This document shows positions 56,208 through 64,000 of a DNA stretch of 64,000 nucleotides, one piece after another (the first letter of the stretch is position 1; the number at the start of each line of letters is the position of its first letter). This DNA comes from Burkholderia sp. (lineage in GTDB: Bacteria; Pseudomonadota; Gammaproteobacteria; Burkholderiales; Burkholderiaceae), in NCBI GenBank assembly GCA_031253835.1, contig JAIRVP010000055.1, positions 1 to 64,000 of the forward strand. Direction: 5' to 3'. Both the position numbers and the translations under genes were made by a program. The notes beneath the pieces are model-generated. The model searched no databases. It saw only the letters and a list, made by a program, of their open reading frames with translations, and had not been told where the DNA came from.

Positions 56208-56945
56208 TCACTCCGATTGCGGCAGTTCGGCCGCGCCCATCCGGCGCGCGATGACCGCCGCGCGCTGCGCCTGGTAGGCCGAGCCGCGATGCGCGTCGAA
56301 CCAGCGCGGTTTCGGCAGCATCACCGCGAGACGCGCCGACTGCCATGCGCCGAGCCGGCTCGCGGGGACCTTGTAGTAGTAGCGCGCGGCCGCCTCGGCG
56401 CCATACACGCCGCGGCCCCATTCGACCGAATTCAGGTAGATCTCGAAGATGCGCTCCTTGTCGAGCACCGCCTCGAGCATCCACGTGATGATGAGCTCCT
56501 GCCCCTTGCGGATGTAGCTCTTCTCGCGCGACAGGAACAGGTTGCGCGCGAGCTGCTGCGTGATCGTCGAGCCGCCCGCGACGATCTTGCCGCGCGCCTT
56601 GTTCTTCTCCCACGCCTGCAGGATCGCGTCGACGTCGTAGCCGTTGTTGGTCGCGAAGGTCGAGTCTTCGGACGCGATCAGCGCGCGCTTCAGGTTGCGC
56701 GAGATCTGGTCGTACGGCACCCATTGGTGCTGGATCTGCGCGGGCGGCGTCGCGCGCGACAGCCACCACGCGTCGGTGCGCATGAACGCGGTCGAGCCCG
56801 GGTTCACGAACGACCACAGCGCGATCTGCGCGAGATAGAACAGCTGCGTCGCGAGCCATGCGCCCGCGAACACCGATCCCGCATAGACGATCCAGCGAGC
56901 GAGGCTCACCGATCGCGTGCGCTGCGTGCCGCTGACCGCCACCAC
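56208..56945 (-). CDS. mtgA: monofunctional peptidoglycan glycosyltransferase
   Basis: MtgA, a GT51 enzyme of 245 residues, polymerises lipid II glycan strands at the inner membrane without a transpeptidase domain. One N-terminal transmembrane segment (about 17-47), catalytic E93 in ASEDSTFATN, and GGSTITQQLARNLFLS are clear. I set the start at the GTG at 56945 because CGGAG precedes it with eight-base spacing and it lies just after aroE. Downstream of aroE by 14 bp. Confidence 0.93.
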   Translation of the reverse strand: MVAVSGTQRTRSVSLARWIVYAGSVFAGAWLATQLFYLAQIALWSFVNPGSTAFMRTDAWWLSRATPPAQIQHQWVPYDQISRNLKRALIASEDSTFATNNGYDVDAILQAWEKNKARGKIVAGGSTITQQLARNLFLSREKSYIRKGQELIITWMLEAVLDKERIFEIYLNSVEWGRGVYGAEAAARYYYKVPASRLGAWQSARLAVMLPKPRWFDAHRGSAYQAQRAAVIARRMGAAELPQSE

Positions 56946-56959
56946 GTGCCGCGCTCCGG

Positions 56960-57826
56960 TCAGCTCGCCGCGAGCGCCTGGCGCAGCGCGGCCAGCACCG
57001 GTGCGCCGTCCGGCCGCACGCCGCGCCAGATGAAGAACGATTCGGCGGCCTGTTCGACGAGCATCCCGAGCCCGTCGGCCGTGCGCGCGCCGAGCGACGC
57101 CGCGTGCTGCATGAACACGGTCGGCTGCGCGCCGTACATCATGTCGTACGCGAGCGTGCCCGCGCCGAACGCAGCCGCGTCGCATTCCGGCAGCGCGGCA
57201 TCGAGGCTGCCGGCCGTCGCGTTGATCACCACGTCGTACGGCTCCGCGCGCACCACGTCGGGGCCGCCGCCCGCGAGCGTGCAGCCCGCATCGTGCGCGG
57301 CCTGCATGAACTGGCCGACGAGCGCCTCGGCCTTGCTCGCGGTGCGGTTCGCGATTCCGATCGACAGCGGCGCGCGGTCGAGCAGCGGCAGCACGACGCC
57401 GCGCGCCGCACCGCCCGCGCCGAGCAGCAGGATGCGTGCGCCCGCGAGCGACACGCCGAGATTCGCTTCGATGTCGCGCACGAGGCCGACGCCGTCGGTG
57501 TTGTCGCCGTGGAGTCGGCCGTCGGCCTCGATGCGCAGCGTGTTCACCGCGCCGGCCGCCGCCGCGCGCGGCGACAGCGAGTCGGCCAGCGCATGCGCTT
57601 CGAGCTTGAACGGCACCGTCACGTTCGCGCCGCGGCCGCCTTCGGCGATGAAGGCACGGACGGCCGCTTCAAAACCGTCGACCGGCGCGAGCCGGTGCGC
57701 GTACTCGATCGGCTCGCCCGTCTGCGCGGCGAACTGCGCGTGGATGAACGGCGACTTGCTGTGCGCCACCGGGTTGCCGAACACGACATAGCGGTCGGTG
57801 CCGCTCGTCGACGCAATCGCGTTCAT
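56960..57826 (-). CDS. aroE: shikimate dehydrogenase
   Basis: AroE, 288 residues, NADPH-dependent reduction of 3-dehydroshikimate. SKSP at 23-26, catalytic K74 in VPFKLEAHAL, GDNTDGVGLV and the cofactor motif LGAGGAARGV are all present. The ATG overlaps the ribonuclease stop codon (ATGA), so it is translated from the same message as the upstream gene. Confidence 0.96.
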   Translation of the reverse strand: MNAIASTSGTDRYVVFGNPVAHSKSPFIHAQFAAQTGEPIEYAHRLAPVDGFEAAVRAFIAEGGRGANVTVPFKLEAHALADSLSPRAAAAGAVNTLRIEADGRLHGDNTDGVGLVRDIEANLGVSLAGARILLLGAGGAARGVVLPLLDRAPLSIGIANRTASKAEALVGQFMQAAHDAGCTLAGGGPDVVRAEPYDVVINATAGSLDAALPECDAAAFGAGTLAYDMMYGAQPTVFMQHAASLGARTADGLGMLVEQAAESFFIWRGVRPDGAPVLAALRQALAAS

Positions 57827-59910
57827 GATGCGCGCCCCTCTTCGCTGTCGTTGCCGCCCGACGCTTCGCCGACGGCACCTGCGTCCGCGCTGTCGGCTTC
57901 GGCCAGTGCTTCCGCCTCGGTTTCCGCCGACGCGTCTGCCGCGTCGACCAGCGTGTCGTCGCCGCCTTCGGCGTCATCCTCTTCCTCGGCCGCGTCGCCG
58001 CTCGTCACGGTCGGCGCGTCGAGCACGTTCAGCAGCCGCACCGACGCCTCGATCGTCAGTTCGTCGAGCGCCATCACGTCGAGCAGCACGCGCGTGCCGC
58101 GCGCATGCACGCCGAGCCCCGGCACGTGCAGCAGCAGCGGAATGTCCTCGAGGCGCACGAGATCGCCCTTCACGACGCTCGCGACGACGTGCTTCTTCTG
58201 CTCCTGCGCGAGCCAGCGCAGGCACCAGAAGTACTCCATCCGGCGCTGGTAGTCGGCGTAGGCCGTATACGTATCGTCGAAGCCCTGCACGACCGCGTAC
58301 AGGTCGGCGTCCTTGGGCTTGAACGGCGCGGCAAGCTTCGCGGTGACGCCATGCTGCACGCACGCGAGCAGCTGCCACTGGTTCACGAGGTCGACGTAGC
58401 GGCGCAGCGGCGACGTGCTCCACGCGTACTGCGGCACGCCGAGGCCTTCGTGCGGCGCGGCCGTCGTCTGCATCCGCGTGCGCTTCGGGCCCGGGGCGCC
58501 GAAGCCACGCTGCGAGCGGTAGATGCCCGGCACCGTGTGGTCGTGCAGGAACGCGCCCCAGGTCGAGTTCGCGAGGATCGCGAGCTCCGACACGATCAGG
58601 TCGAGCGGCGACCCGCGGCGGCGCGGCGTGATCGACACGTGCTCGCCTTCGACGTAGAAGTTGTAGTCGGTGTTGCGCTGCACCTCGCGCTTCAGGCCGT
58701 AGCCCGCGCGCGCGACCTGGCGCTTCTCGAACAGCGCCTGCGCGAGCGGCCACAGCACGGCGATGTCGTCCTTGTGCGGATAGTCGCCGGTGCCGGCCGC
58801 GAGCGTCTCTTCGTTGACGAGCTCGTCGAGCGTGTTGTGGCGCAGGTTGTTCTTCACGAACACGAGCTCGGCGCGCGTCTCGTTCGCGACGATGTCCTGC
58901 GTCTCGCGGTTGACGATGATGTACAGCGACAGCGCCGGGCGGTAGTCGCCTTCCTTCAGCGTGAACACGTCGACGACGTCGTCCGGCAGCATCGTGATCT
59001 TGTCGCCCGGCATGTAGACGGTCGACAGGCGCGTGCGCGCGATCGCGTCGACCGCGTCGCCGCGCACGATGCCGAGCGCCGGCGCCGCGATGTGCACGCC
59101 GATCCGCACCCGGCCGTCCGACAGGTGCTCGACCGAGAACGCATCGTCGATTTCGGTGGTCGTGATGTCGTCGATCGAGAACGCCTCGACGTCCGCGCGC
59201 GGCAGGTCGTCCGGCAGCGCGCCGACCGTGACGGGCGGAAAGCCCGTGCCGTGCGGGAAGCATTCCGCGAGGAAGCGCGCCTCGTGCAGCGCACGCGGCG
59301 ACGCGATGCCGCCGCAGTCGAGCATCAGCCGCGCCGGCGACACGCCGCGCGCGCCGGCCGCCGCTTCCATCGCCTTGTATTCGATCGCGTTCTTGTCCGG
59401 CCGCGTCAGCAGCCCGAGCACCTTGCCCGCGAACGCGTCCGGCAGCTTGCCGGCCTTCAGCTCCTCTTCATACTGCACCTGGACCAGCGCCTGCTGGCGC
59501 TTGCGCTCGAGCGACGCGAGCGCCATCTTGAGCTGCTCTTCCGGCGCGCGCTGGTACTGGCCGCGCCCCTTGCGGCGGAAGTAGACGGGCGAGCCATGCA
59601 GCCGCAGCACGAGCGCCGCGCGCTCGACCGGGCCATAGGTCGCGCCGAAGTACTCGGCGGCCAGCGCCGTATACGCAAACTCGTCGGCCGGCGCGCATTC
59701 CCACAGGAAATCCAGGTCGATCTGCTGCGCGGCCGTGTCGGCCTCCTGCATCAGCTCGCCCGCGGCCGGCTTCTCGAATTCGATCAGCACGTCTTTCGCG
59801 CGGACCTTGGCCCGCCGCCCGCCGGGCAACTCGACCTGAAATGCATCGCCTTGGCGCGACAGCACGCTGCCCGCCTTGAAACTGCCCGATTCCTCGAAGA
59901 AAACGTTCAC
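57823..59910 (-). CDS. RNase II/RNase R family exoribonuclease with acidic tail
   Basis: A 695-residue 3'-5' exoribonuclease. The RNB catalytic region has FSIDDITTTEIDDAFSV with the clustered aspartates. The N-terminal OB fold region (about 1-60) is short and the C-terminal S1-like part is followed by a 60-residue tail very rich in Asp, Glu and Ala (from about residue 632). RNase R tails are usually basic, so this acidic tail is unusual. It is upstream of aroE and mtgA. Confidence 0.9.
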   Translation of the reverse strand: MNVFFEESGSFKAGSVLSRQGDAFQVELPGGRRAKVRAKDVLIEFEKPAAGELMQEADTAAQQIDLDFLWECAPADEFAYTALAAEYFGATYGPVERAALVLRLHGSPVYFRRKGRGQYQRAPEEQLKMALASLERKRQQALVQVQYEEELKAGKLPDAFAGKVLGLLTRPDKNAIEYKAMEAAAGARGVSPARLMLDCGGIASPRALHEARFLAECFPHGTGFPPVTVGALPDDLPRADVEAFSIDDITTTEIDDAFSVEHLSDGRVRIGVHIAAPALGIVRGDAVDAIARTRLSTVYMPGDKITMLPDDVVDVFTLKEGDYRPALSLYIIVNRETQDIVANETRAELVFVKNNLRHNTLDELVNEETLAAGTGDYPHKDDIAVLWPLAQALFEKRQVARAGYGLKREVQRNTDYNFYVEGEHVSITPRRRGSPLDLIVSELAILANSTWGAFLHDHTVPGIYRSQRGFGAPGPKRTRMQTTAAPHEGLGVPQYAWSTSPLRRYVDLVNQWQLLACVQHGVTAKLAAPFKPKDADLYAVVQGFDDTYTAYADYQRRMEYFWCLRWLAQEQKKHVVASVVKGDLVRLEDIPLLLHVPGLGVHARGTRVLLDVMALDELTIEASVRLLNVLDAPTVTSGDAAEEEDDAEGGDDTLVDAADASAETEAEALAEADSADAGAVGEASGGNDSEEGRAS

Positions 59911-59990
59911 TCAGTACTCTCGTTCAGACTGCCCGGCGCCGCATCGGCGGCACCGCATGATGATGGGAATTCGATCGGCACACGGCCGGT

Positions 59991-60560
59991 TTAAGACGTC
60001 TTTCCGTCGCAAAAGGCGAGAACGTCGTCCACATAGTCGGCAAATTCGCTGATCCCGTGATCGCTGCCTTCGATCACGCGCGTTTTCGCGCCCGGGTAAT
60101 GGGCCAGCATCTCGCGGTAGTCGAGCACTTCGTCGCCGGTCGCCGCGAACAGATAGTAGCGTTCGGCGCGCGTGATCGCCGGCACGCGCAGCGCGTCGAG
60201 CTCATGCAGGTGATGGCGCTCGACGACGATCGTGCCGCCGCCGTGCCACAGCGGCTGTTCGCCGAGATGCTGTTCGAGGTCGCGTTGCGGCACGATGGCC
60301 GGATTCAGCAGCACGGCCTTCCAGCCGTGCTTTTCGGCCAGCCACGTCGCGTAATAGCCGCCGAGCGAGCTGCCGACGACGGTCACGTCGCGCGCGCCGG
60401 CCACCTCGGCTTCCGCGACCGCGATCGCCTCGAGCGGCGACACCGACAGCGACGGGCACCGCCACTCGGCGGTACGGCCGAGTTCGGCCATCCGCGCGGC
60501 GAGCTGCCGCGACTTCTGCGATTCCGGCGACGACCGGAAGCCGTGCAGATACAGGATCAC
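59991..60560 (-). CDS. YqiA/YcfP-like alpha/beta-fold esterase
   Basis: A 189-residue hydrolase of the UPF0227/YqiA family. The nucleophile is S65 in VGSSLGGYYA, with D in ATGDEVLDY and H in EGSDHGISEF completing the triad. The start is the GTG at 60560, preceded by GGGAGCCGCAC and overlapping the mpl stop (GTGA). Physiological substrate unknown; YqiA acts on short acyl esters in vitro. Confidence 0.87.
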   Translation of the reverse strand: MILYLHGFRSSPESQKSRQLAARMAELGRTAEWRCPSLSVSPLEAIAVAEAEVAGARDVTVVGSSLGGYYATWLAEKHGWKAVLLNPAIVPQRDLEQHLGEQPLWHGGGTIVVERHHLHELDALRVPAITRAERYYLFAATGDEVLDYREMLAHYPGAKTRVIEGSDHGISEFADYVDDVLAFCDGKTS

Positions 60561-61942
60561 GTGCGGCTCCCGAGCGCATCGAGCAGCTTCTGGTGCACGC
60601 CGCCGAAGCCGCCGTTGCTCATCACGAGCACGTGGTCGCCCGGGCGTGCCGCCTCGACCACGGCCTTCACCAGCAGATGCAGATCGTCGAACGCGCGCGC
60701 GCGATCGCCGAGCGGCGCCAGCGCTTCGGCGAGATTCCAGCCGAGCGCGTCGCGCCCGGTCGGGGCGCCGTAGCCGAACACGAGATCGGCATCGGCGAGG
60801 CTTGCCGGCAATTGCGACTTCATCACGCCGAGCTTCATCGTGTTCGAGCGCGGCTCGAGCACGGCGAGGATGCGGGCATTCTGGCTGCCAATGCGAGCAC
60901 GAAGACCGGCGATCGTGGTATCGATCGCGGTCGGATGGTGCGCGAAATCGTCGTAGACGGTCACGCCGTCGACGCTGCCGCGCACTTCCATCCGGCGCTT
61001 CACGTTGCGGAACGACGCGAGCGATTCGGCAGCCTGCGCGGGCGGCACACCGACGTGGCGTGCGGCGGCGATCGCCGCGAGCGCGTTCATCCGGTTGTGA
61101 TCGCCCTGCACCTGCCACGCGACTGCGCCGACGCGCTCGGCCTGCGAGTACACCGCGAAGCGCTCGTCGACCGGCACGCCGTCCTCGGCCGGCAGCGCCT
61201 GCCAGCCGCCGTCGACGCCGAAGCGCTCGACCTCGCTCCAGCAGCCGCGCGCCAGCACGCGCTCGAGCGCGTCCGAGCGGCCGTTCGTGACAATCCGGCC
61301 GACGCCCGGCACGGTACGCACGAGATGGTGGAATTGCGTCTCGATCGCGGCGAGATCCGGGAAGATGTCGGCGTGATCGAATTCAAGGTTGTTCAGCACC
61401 GCGGTGCGCGGCCGGTAGTGGACGAACTTCGAGCGCTTGTCGAAGAACGCGGTGTCGTACTCGTCGGCCTCGATCACGAAGAAGCTCGAATCGGTGAGCC
61501 GCGCCGACACGCCGAAGTTCAGCGGCACGCCGCCGATCAGGAAGCCGGGATTCAGGCCCGCGTCTTCCAGCAGCCACGCGAGCATCGACGACGTGGTCGT
61601 CTTGCCGTGCGTGCCCGCGACCGCCAGCACCCATTTGCCGGCCAGCACATGCTCGCCGAGCCACTGCGGGCCCGACACGTACGGCAGGCCGCGATCGAGG
61701 ATCGCCTCCATCAGCGGGTTGCCGCGCGTGACGACGTTGCCGATCACGAACAGGTCCGGTTTCAGGTCGATCTGTTCGGCGCCGTAGCCCTCGATCAGCG
61801 TGATGCCCTGCGCCTCGAGCTGCGTGCTCATCGGCGGATAGACGCCCGCGTCGCAACCCGTCACCGTGTGGCCCGCCTCGCGCGCGAGTACGGCGAGACC
61901 GCCCATGAAGGTGCCGCAGATGCCAAGAATGTGGATGTGCAT
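60557..61942 (-). CDS. mpl: UDP-N-acetylmuramate:L-alanyl-gamma-D-glutamyl-meso-diaminopimelate ligase
   Basis: Mpl, 461 residues, attaches recycled murein tripeptide to UDP-MurNAc in cell-wall recycling. The Mur ligase P-loop AGTHGKTTTS is at 109-118; LEFDHADIFPD and YDDFAHHPTAI are family segments. The ATG at 61942 (MHIHILGICGTFMG) is the standard N-terminus. It heads the leftward set and is divergent from the small conserved gene. Confidence 0.95.
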   Translation of the reverse strand: MHIHILGICGTFMGGLAVLAREAGHTVTGCDAGVYPPMSTQLEAQGITLIEGYGAEQIDLKPDLFVIGNVVTRGNPLMEAILDRGLPYVSGPQWLGEHVLAGKWVLAVAGTHGKTTTSSMLAWLLEDAGLNPGFLIGGVPLNFGVSARLTDSSFFVIEADEYDTAFFDKRSKFVHYRPRTAVLNNLEFDHADIFPDLAAIETQFHHLVRTVPGVGRIVTNGRSDALERVLARGCWSEVERFGVDGGWQALPAEDGVPVDERFAVYSQAERVGAVAWQVQGDHNRMNALAAIAAARHVGVPPAQAAESLASFRNVKRRMEVRGSVDGVTVYDDFAHHPTAIDTTIAGLRARIGSQNARILAVLEPRSNTMKLGVMKSQLPASLADADLVFGYGAPTGRDALGWNLAEALAPLGDRARAFDDLHLLVKAVVEAARPGDHVLVMSNGGFGGVHQKLLDALGSRT

Positions 61943-62190
61943 AGAGATGAATGCTTTCGCGCCGCCGGGCGCCGTCGATTCGGAAAGGATGTGTGTGCGG
62001 CGGGCCGGACGGGCCGCGCGACCGGCACCCGGCCAACGACTTTTGCCGCGACACAAAGATGGCTATTGTAACTGACGGCCTGCGCTGCCCGGCGGCCGGA
62101 ACGATGCGGGCGAACGGCGGCCGTGCGCCGGGCGGCAGCCCGCCGCACCCGCGCTCTGGCGCTTCGGCGATCGAGTATGATTGCCGGATC

Positions 62191-62835
62191 ATGTCTCGCA
62201 AATCCCTTCTCGACCCGCGGCGCGTCCGCGAGGAAATCGCCCAATCCGCCGCCCGCCTGATCGCGGAGGACGGCCTGGACTACGCCGGCGCGAAACGCAA
62301 GGCCGCGCGCCAGTTGCTGGGCGATACGCGCGTTGCCGGCGAATGGCTGCCGGATAACGACCAGATCGAGGAAGAACTGCGCGAATACCTCGCGCTGTTC
62401 CAGGGCGACACGCAGCCGGACGAACTGCGCCGCCTGCGCGAAATCGCGCTCGACTGGATGCGCCGGCTCGCCGAGTTCCATCCTTATGTGACGGGCGCCG
62501 TGCTGAACGGCACCGCGAACGCCCATTCGGATATCCATTTGCAGGCATTCACCGACAACCCGAAGGACGTCGCCATCTACCTGCTGAACCAGAACGTCCA
62601 GTACGACGTGTCGGAGACGCGGCACTTCGCGGGCCGCGCCGACGTCGAGACGCTCAGTTTCCTGTGGCGCCCGCGGCGCGACGTGGACGCGATCGGCATC
62701 CACCTCGCGCTGTATGCGAGCGACGACCTCCGCGGCGCGGTCAAGGCCGACGCGCGCGGCCGCGTCGCCCGCGCGGATGCCGCCGCGCTGCGCGCGCTCG
62801 TCGAAGCAGGCAAGACCCCTTCCGAACCGGATTGA
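62191..62835 (+). CDS. conserved protein of unknown function with nucleotidyltransferase-like segment
   Basis: A 214-residue protein found in this position in Burkholderiales. The N-terminal half is helical (residues 1-95). The segment AVLNGTANAHSDIHLQAF near residues 109-126 resembles the G-S/T-x-SD motif of nucleotidyltransferases, but the second catalytic acid is replaced by histidine, so activity is doubtful. It starts at the ATG at 62191 after a short leader and ends 7 bp before the thioredoxin-like gene. I do not recognise a specific function. Confidence 0.75.
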   Translation: MSRKSLLDPRRVREEIAQSAARLIAEDGLDYAGAKRKAARQLLGDTRVAGEWLPDNDQIEEELREYLALFQGDTQPDELRRLREIALDWMRRLAEFHPYVTGAVLNGTANAHSDIHLQAFTDNPKDVAIYLLNQNVQYDVSETRHFAGRADVETLSFLWRPRRDVDAIGIHLALYASDDLRGAVKADARGRVARADAAALRALVEAGKTPSEPD

Positions 62836-62842
62836 TTCAACG

Positions 62843-63394
62843 ATGATGATGAAACGCATGTTGGCGCTCGCGGTGGTCGCGGCCGCCGCCGTTGCCGGCG
62901 GATTGACCGCCGGCCATTGGTTCCGCGGCAGTGCCGACGACGGCGTCGCCGTCGCCGCGCCCGCCGCGCAGGGCAACCCGGTCGAGCAGTTGTGGGCGTC
63001 GTCGCTGACGGGCACCGACGGCAAGCCGGTCACGCTGGCTGCCTTCAAGGGCCAGAAGGTCGTCGTCAACTTCTGGGCGTCTTGGTGCGGCCCGTGCGTC
63101 GAAGAAATGCCCGAACTCGTCGCGCTGTCACACCAGTACAAGCAGAAAGGCATCCGTTTCGTCGGGATCGGCGTCGATTCCGAGCAGAACGTGAAGAACT
63201 TCCTGCAGAAGGTGAAGGTCGACTATCCGGTCTTCATCAGCGGTTATGCGGGCGCCGATCTGGCCCGTAATTTTGGAAATACGGCCGGCGCACTGCCGTT
63301 TACGGTCGTGATCGACGAAACCGGCAAGATTCGCGAGACAAAATTGGGACAAATCCAGCCGGCCGAGCTGAAAAAGGCGCTCGACGCGCTGTAA
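62843..63394 (+). CDS. TlpA-like thiol:disulfide interchange protein
   Basis: A 183-residue periplasm-facing thioredoxin-fold protein of the TlpA/ResA group. An N-terminal hydrophobic segment (about 5-25) acts as anchor or signal. The redox motif WCGPC has C82 and C85. PFTVVIDETGKI holds the cis-proline region. Three adjacent ATG codons (62843, 62846, 62849) could start it. Roles of such proteins include cytochrome c maturation and reduction of periplasmic disulfides. Confidence 0.87.
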   Translation: MMMKRMLALAVVAAAAVAGGLTAGHWFRGSADDGVAVAAPAAQGNPVEQLWASSLTGTDGKPVTLAAFKGQKVVVNFWASWCGPCVEEMPELVALSHQYKQKGIRFVGIGVDSEQNVKNFLQKVKVDYPVFISGYAGADLARNFGNTAGALPFTVVIDETGKIRETKLGQIQPAELKKALDAL

Positions 63395-63421
63395 CCGGCT
63401 CGAACGGCGGCCCGCACGTTG

Positions 63422-63447
63422 GCGGCGATTTGCCTGTCGATCGCCGC
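63422..63447 (+). terminator. weak terminator candidate after the TlpA-like gene
   Basis: GCGGCGAT (63422-63429) pairs with ATCGCCGC (63440-63447) around a ten-base loop, followed by AATTTCG. The short U-tract makes it weak. Confidence 0.4.
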
Positions 63448-63528
63448 AATTTCGCGTGAATTCGCCGATACTTTGCATCCATGCCGGTAATTCTTGCAGG
63501 TCCGGCGCGCCCGGCCGTTCGGCAAAAC

Positions 63529-63558
63529 TAGACAAATTTCTCTAAATAGCGCTAAAGT
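63529..63558 (+). promoter_or_regulatory. predicted promoter of aroQ
   Basis: TAGACA (63529-63534) and TAAAGT (63553-63558) are 18 bp apart in an AT-rich patch, putting the start about 25 nt before the aroQ ATG. Confidence 0.45.
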
Positions 63559-63588
63559 TCGCGCAATTCCGCAGAAATAGAAGCGACC

Positions 63589-64000
63589 ATGACACGATTG
63601 CTGGTGCTGCACGGCCCCAACCTGAACCTTCTCGGCACCCGGGAACCGGAGGTGTACGGCCGCGTCACGCTCGCGCAGATCGATCAGGCGCTTGCCGCGC
63701 GTGCCCGGGAAGCCGGTGCCGAGCTGTCGTCGTTCCAGAGCAACCATGAAGGTGCGCTGGTCGACCGCATCCAGGCCGCGCGGGAGGAACAGACCGATTT
63801 CATCCTGATCAATCCGGCCGCGTACACGCACACGAGCGTCGCGATCCGGGACGCGATCGCCGGCGTTGGCATCCCGTTCGTCGAGGTTCACTTGTCGAAC
63901 GTGCATCGCCGCGAAGCGTTCAGGCACCACTCCTACTTTTCCGACCAGGCCGAAGGCGTGATCTGCGGGCTCGGCTGGAAAGGTTATCTGTACGCGCTCG
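63589..64000 (+). CDS. aroQ: 3-dehydroquinate dehydratase, type II, cut by window end
   Basis: AroQ, the type II dehydroquinase of the shikimate pathway. The visible 137 codons include the start LLVLHGPNLNLLGTREPEVYG with R18 and catalytic Y23, FQSNHEGALVD, and EVHLSNVHRREAFRHHS with the catalytic histidine. Type II enzymes are about 145-150 residues, so only the last few residues are outside the window. In Burkholderia, accB and accC usually follow. Confidence 0.95.
   Translation, partial: MTRLLVLHGPNLNLLGTREPEVYGRVTLAQIDQALAARAREAGAELSSFQSNHEGALVDRIQAAREEQTDFILINPAAYTHTSVAIRDAIAGVGIPFVEVHLSNVHRREAFRHHSYFSDQAEGVICGLGWKGYLYAL

Overview
The window is about 68% GC, tightly packed, and matches the conserved chromosome 1 backbone of a Burkholderia species, most likely of the cepacia complex. 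That reading rests on gene order (bamE-dapB-exbB-exbD-leuS-lptE-holA-proA-hemJ with fur divergent; mpl / small protein / tlpA-like / aroQ), on codon usage and on close protein family matches. I see no insertion sequence, prophage, CRISPR array, tRNA or rRNA gene. Species identity is inference.

Layout. 1-1713: an FAD amine oxidase (cut by the window edge) divergent from a TetR regulator, with paired operators between them. 1787-7529: gluconate use through the Entner-Doudoroff pathway (gntP-gntK, edd-eda, hexR), with two HexR-like boxes between edd and hexR. 7632-16840: a long leftward housekeeping array (bamE, dapB, exbB, exbD, leuS, lptE, holA, proA, hemJ), then fur on the other strand. 17514-21430: ureide degradation (allA, alc) with a DctA carrier and a divergent FadR-type regulator whose candidate operators sit on both predicted promoters. 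21467-23867: a CynR-like LysR regulator divergent from an MFS exporter. 23970-29474: an L-idonate/ketogluconate block (idnD-like, 2-ketoacid reductase, MHS transporter, gluconate 5-dehydrogenase, LysR) whose product gluconate would feed the first block. 29551-35115: tkt-gap, then speE, a VOC protein and rsmE.

35194-37500: a secreted hypothetical protein, then a barstar-like inhibitor and an RNase Sa-like secreted ribonuclease, then a gene-free stretch with an AT-rich palindrome and two rightward terminator hairpins that may mark an unannotated small RNA. 37502-42045: maeB, thiL-pgpA-pncC. 42081-44183: a phosphorylcholine phosphatase-like protein and pyrF. 44223-53335: a nine-gene leftward operon (IclR regulator, dgoK, dgoA, SDR, araF, araG, araH, SDR, galM). 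It joins an AraFGH-type importer to the lower part of the De Ley-Doudoroff route and is best read as oxidative D-galactose (possibly also L-arabinose) use. 53685-55781: an EF-hand-like exported protein and a serine carboxypeptidase lipoprotein. 56208-61942: mtgA, aroE, an RNase II/R family enzyme, a YqiA-like esterase and mpl. 62191-64000: a small conserved protein, a TlpA-like thioredoxin and aroQ (cut by the window edge).

The functional theme is sugar-acid catabolism: gluconate, idonate/ketogluconate and galactose all converge on KDPG or KDPGal aldol cleavage to pyruvate and glyceraldehyde 3-phosphate, with gap and tkt nearby. The best candidates for something under-described are the RNase/barstar pair with its gene-free upstream element, and the regulatory sites between dctA and its regulator. 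Most of the window is ordinary core chromosome.
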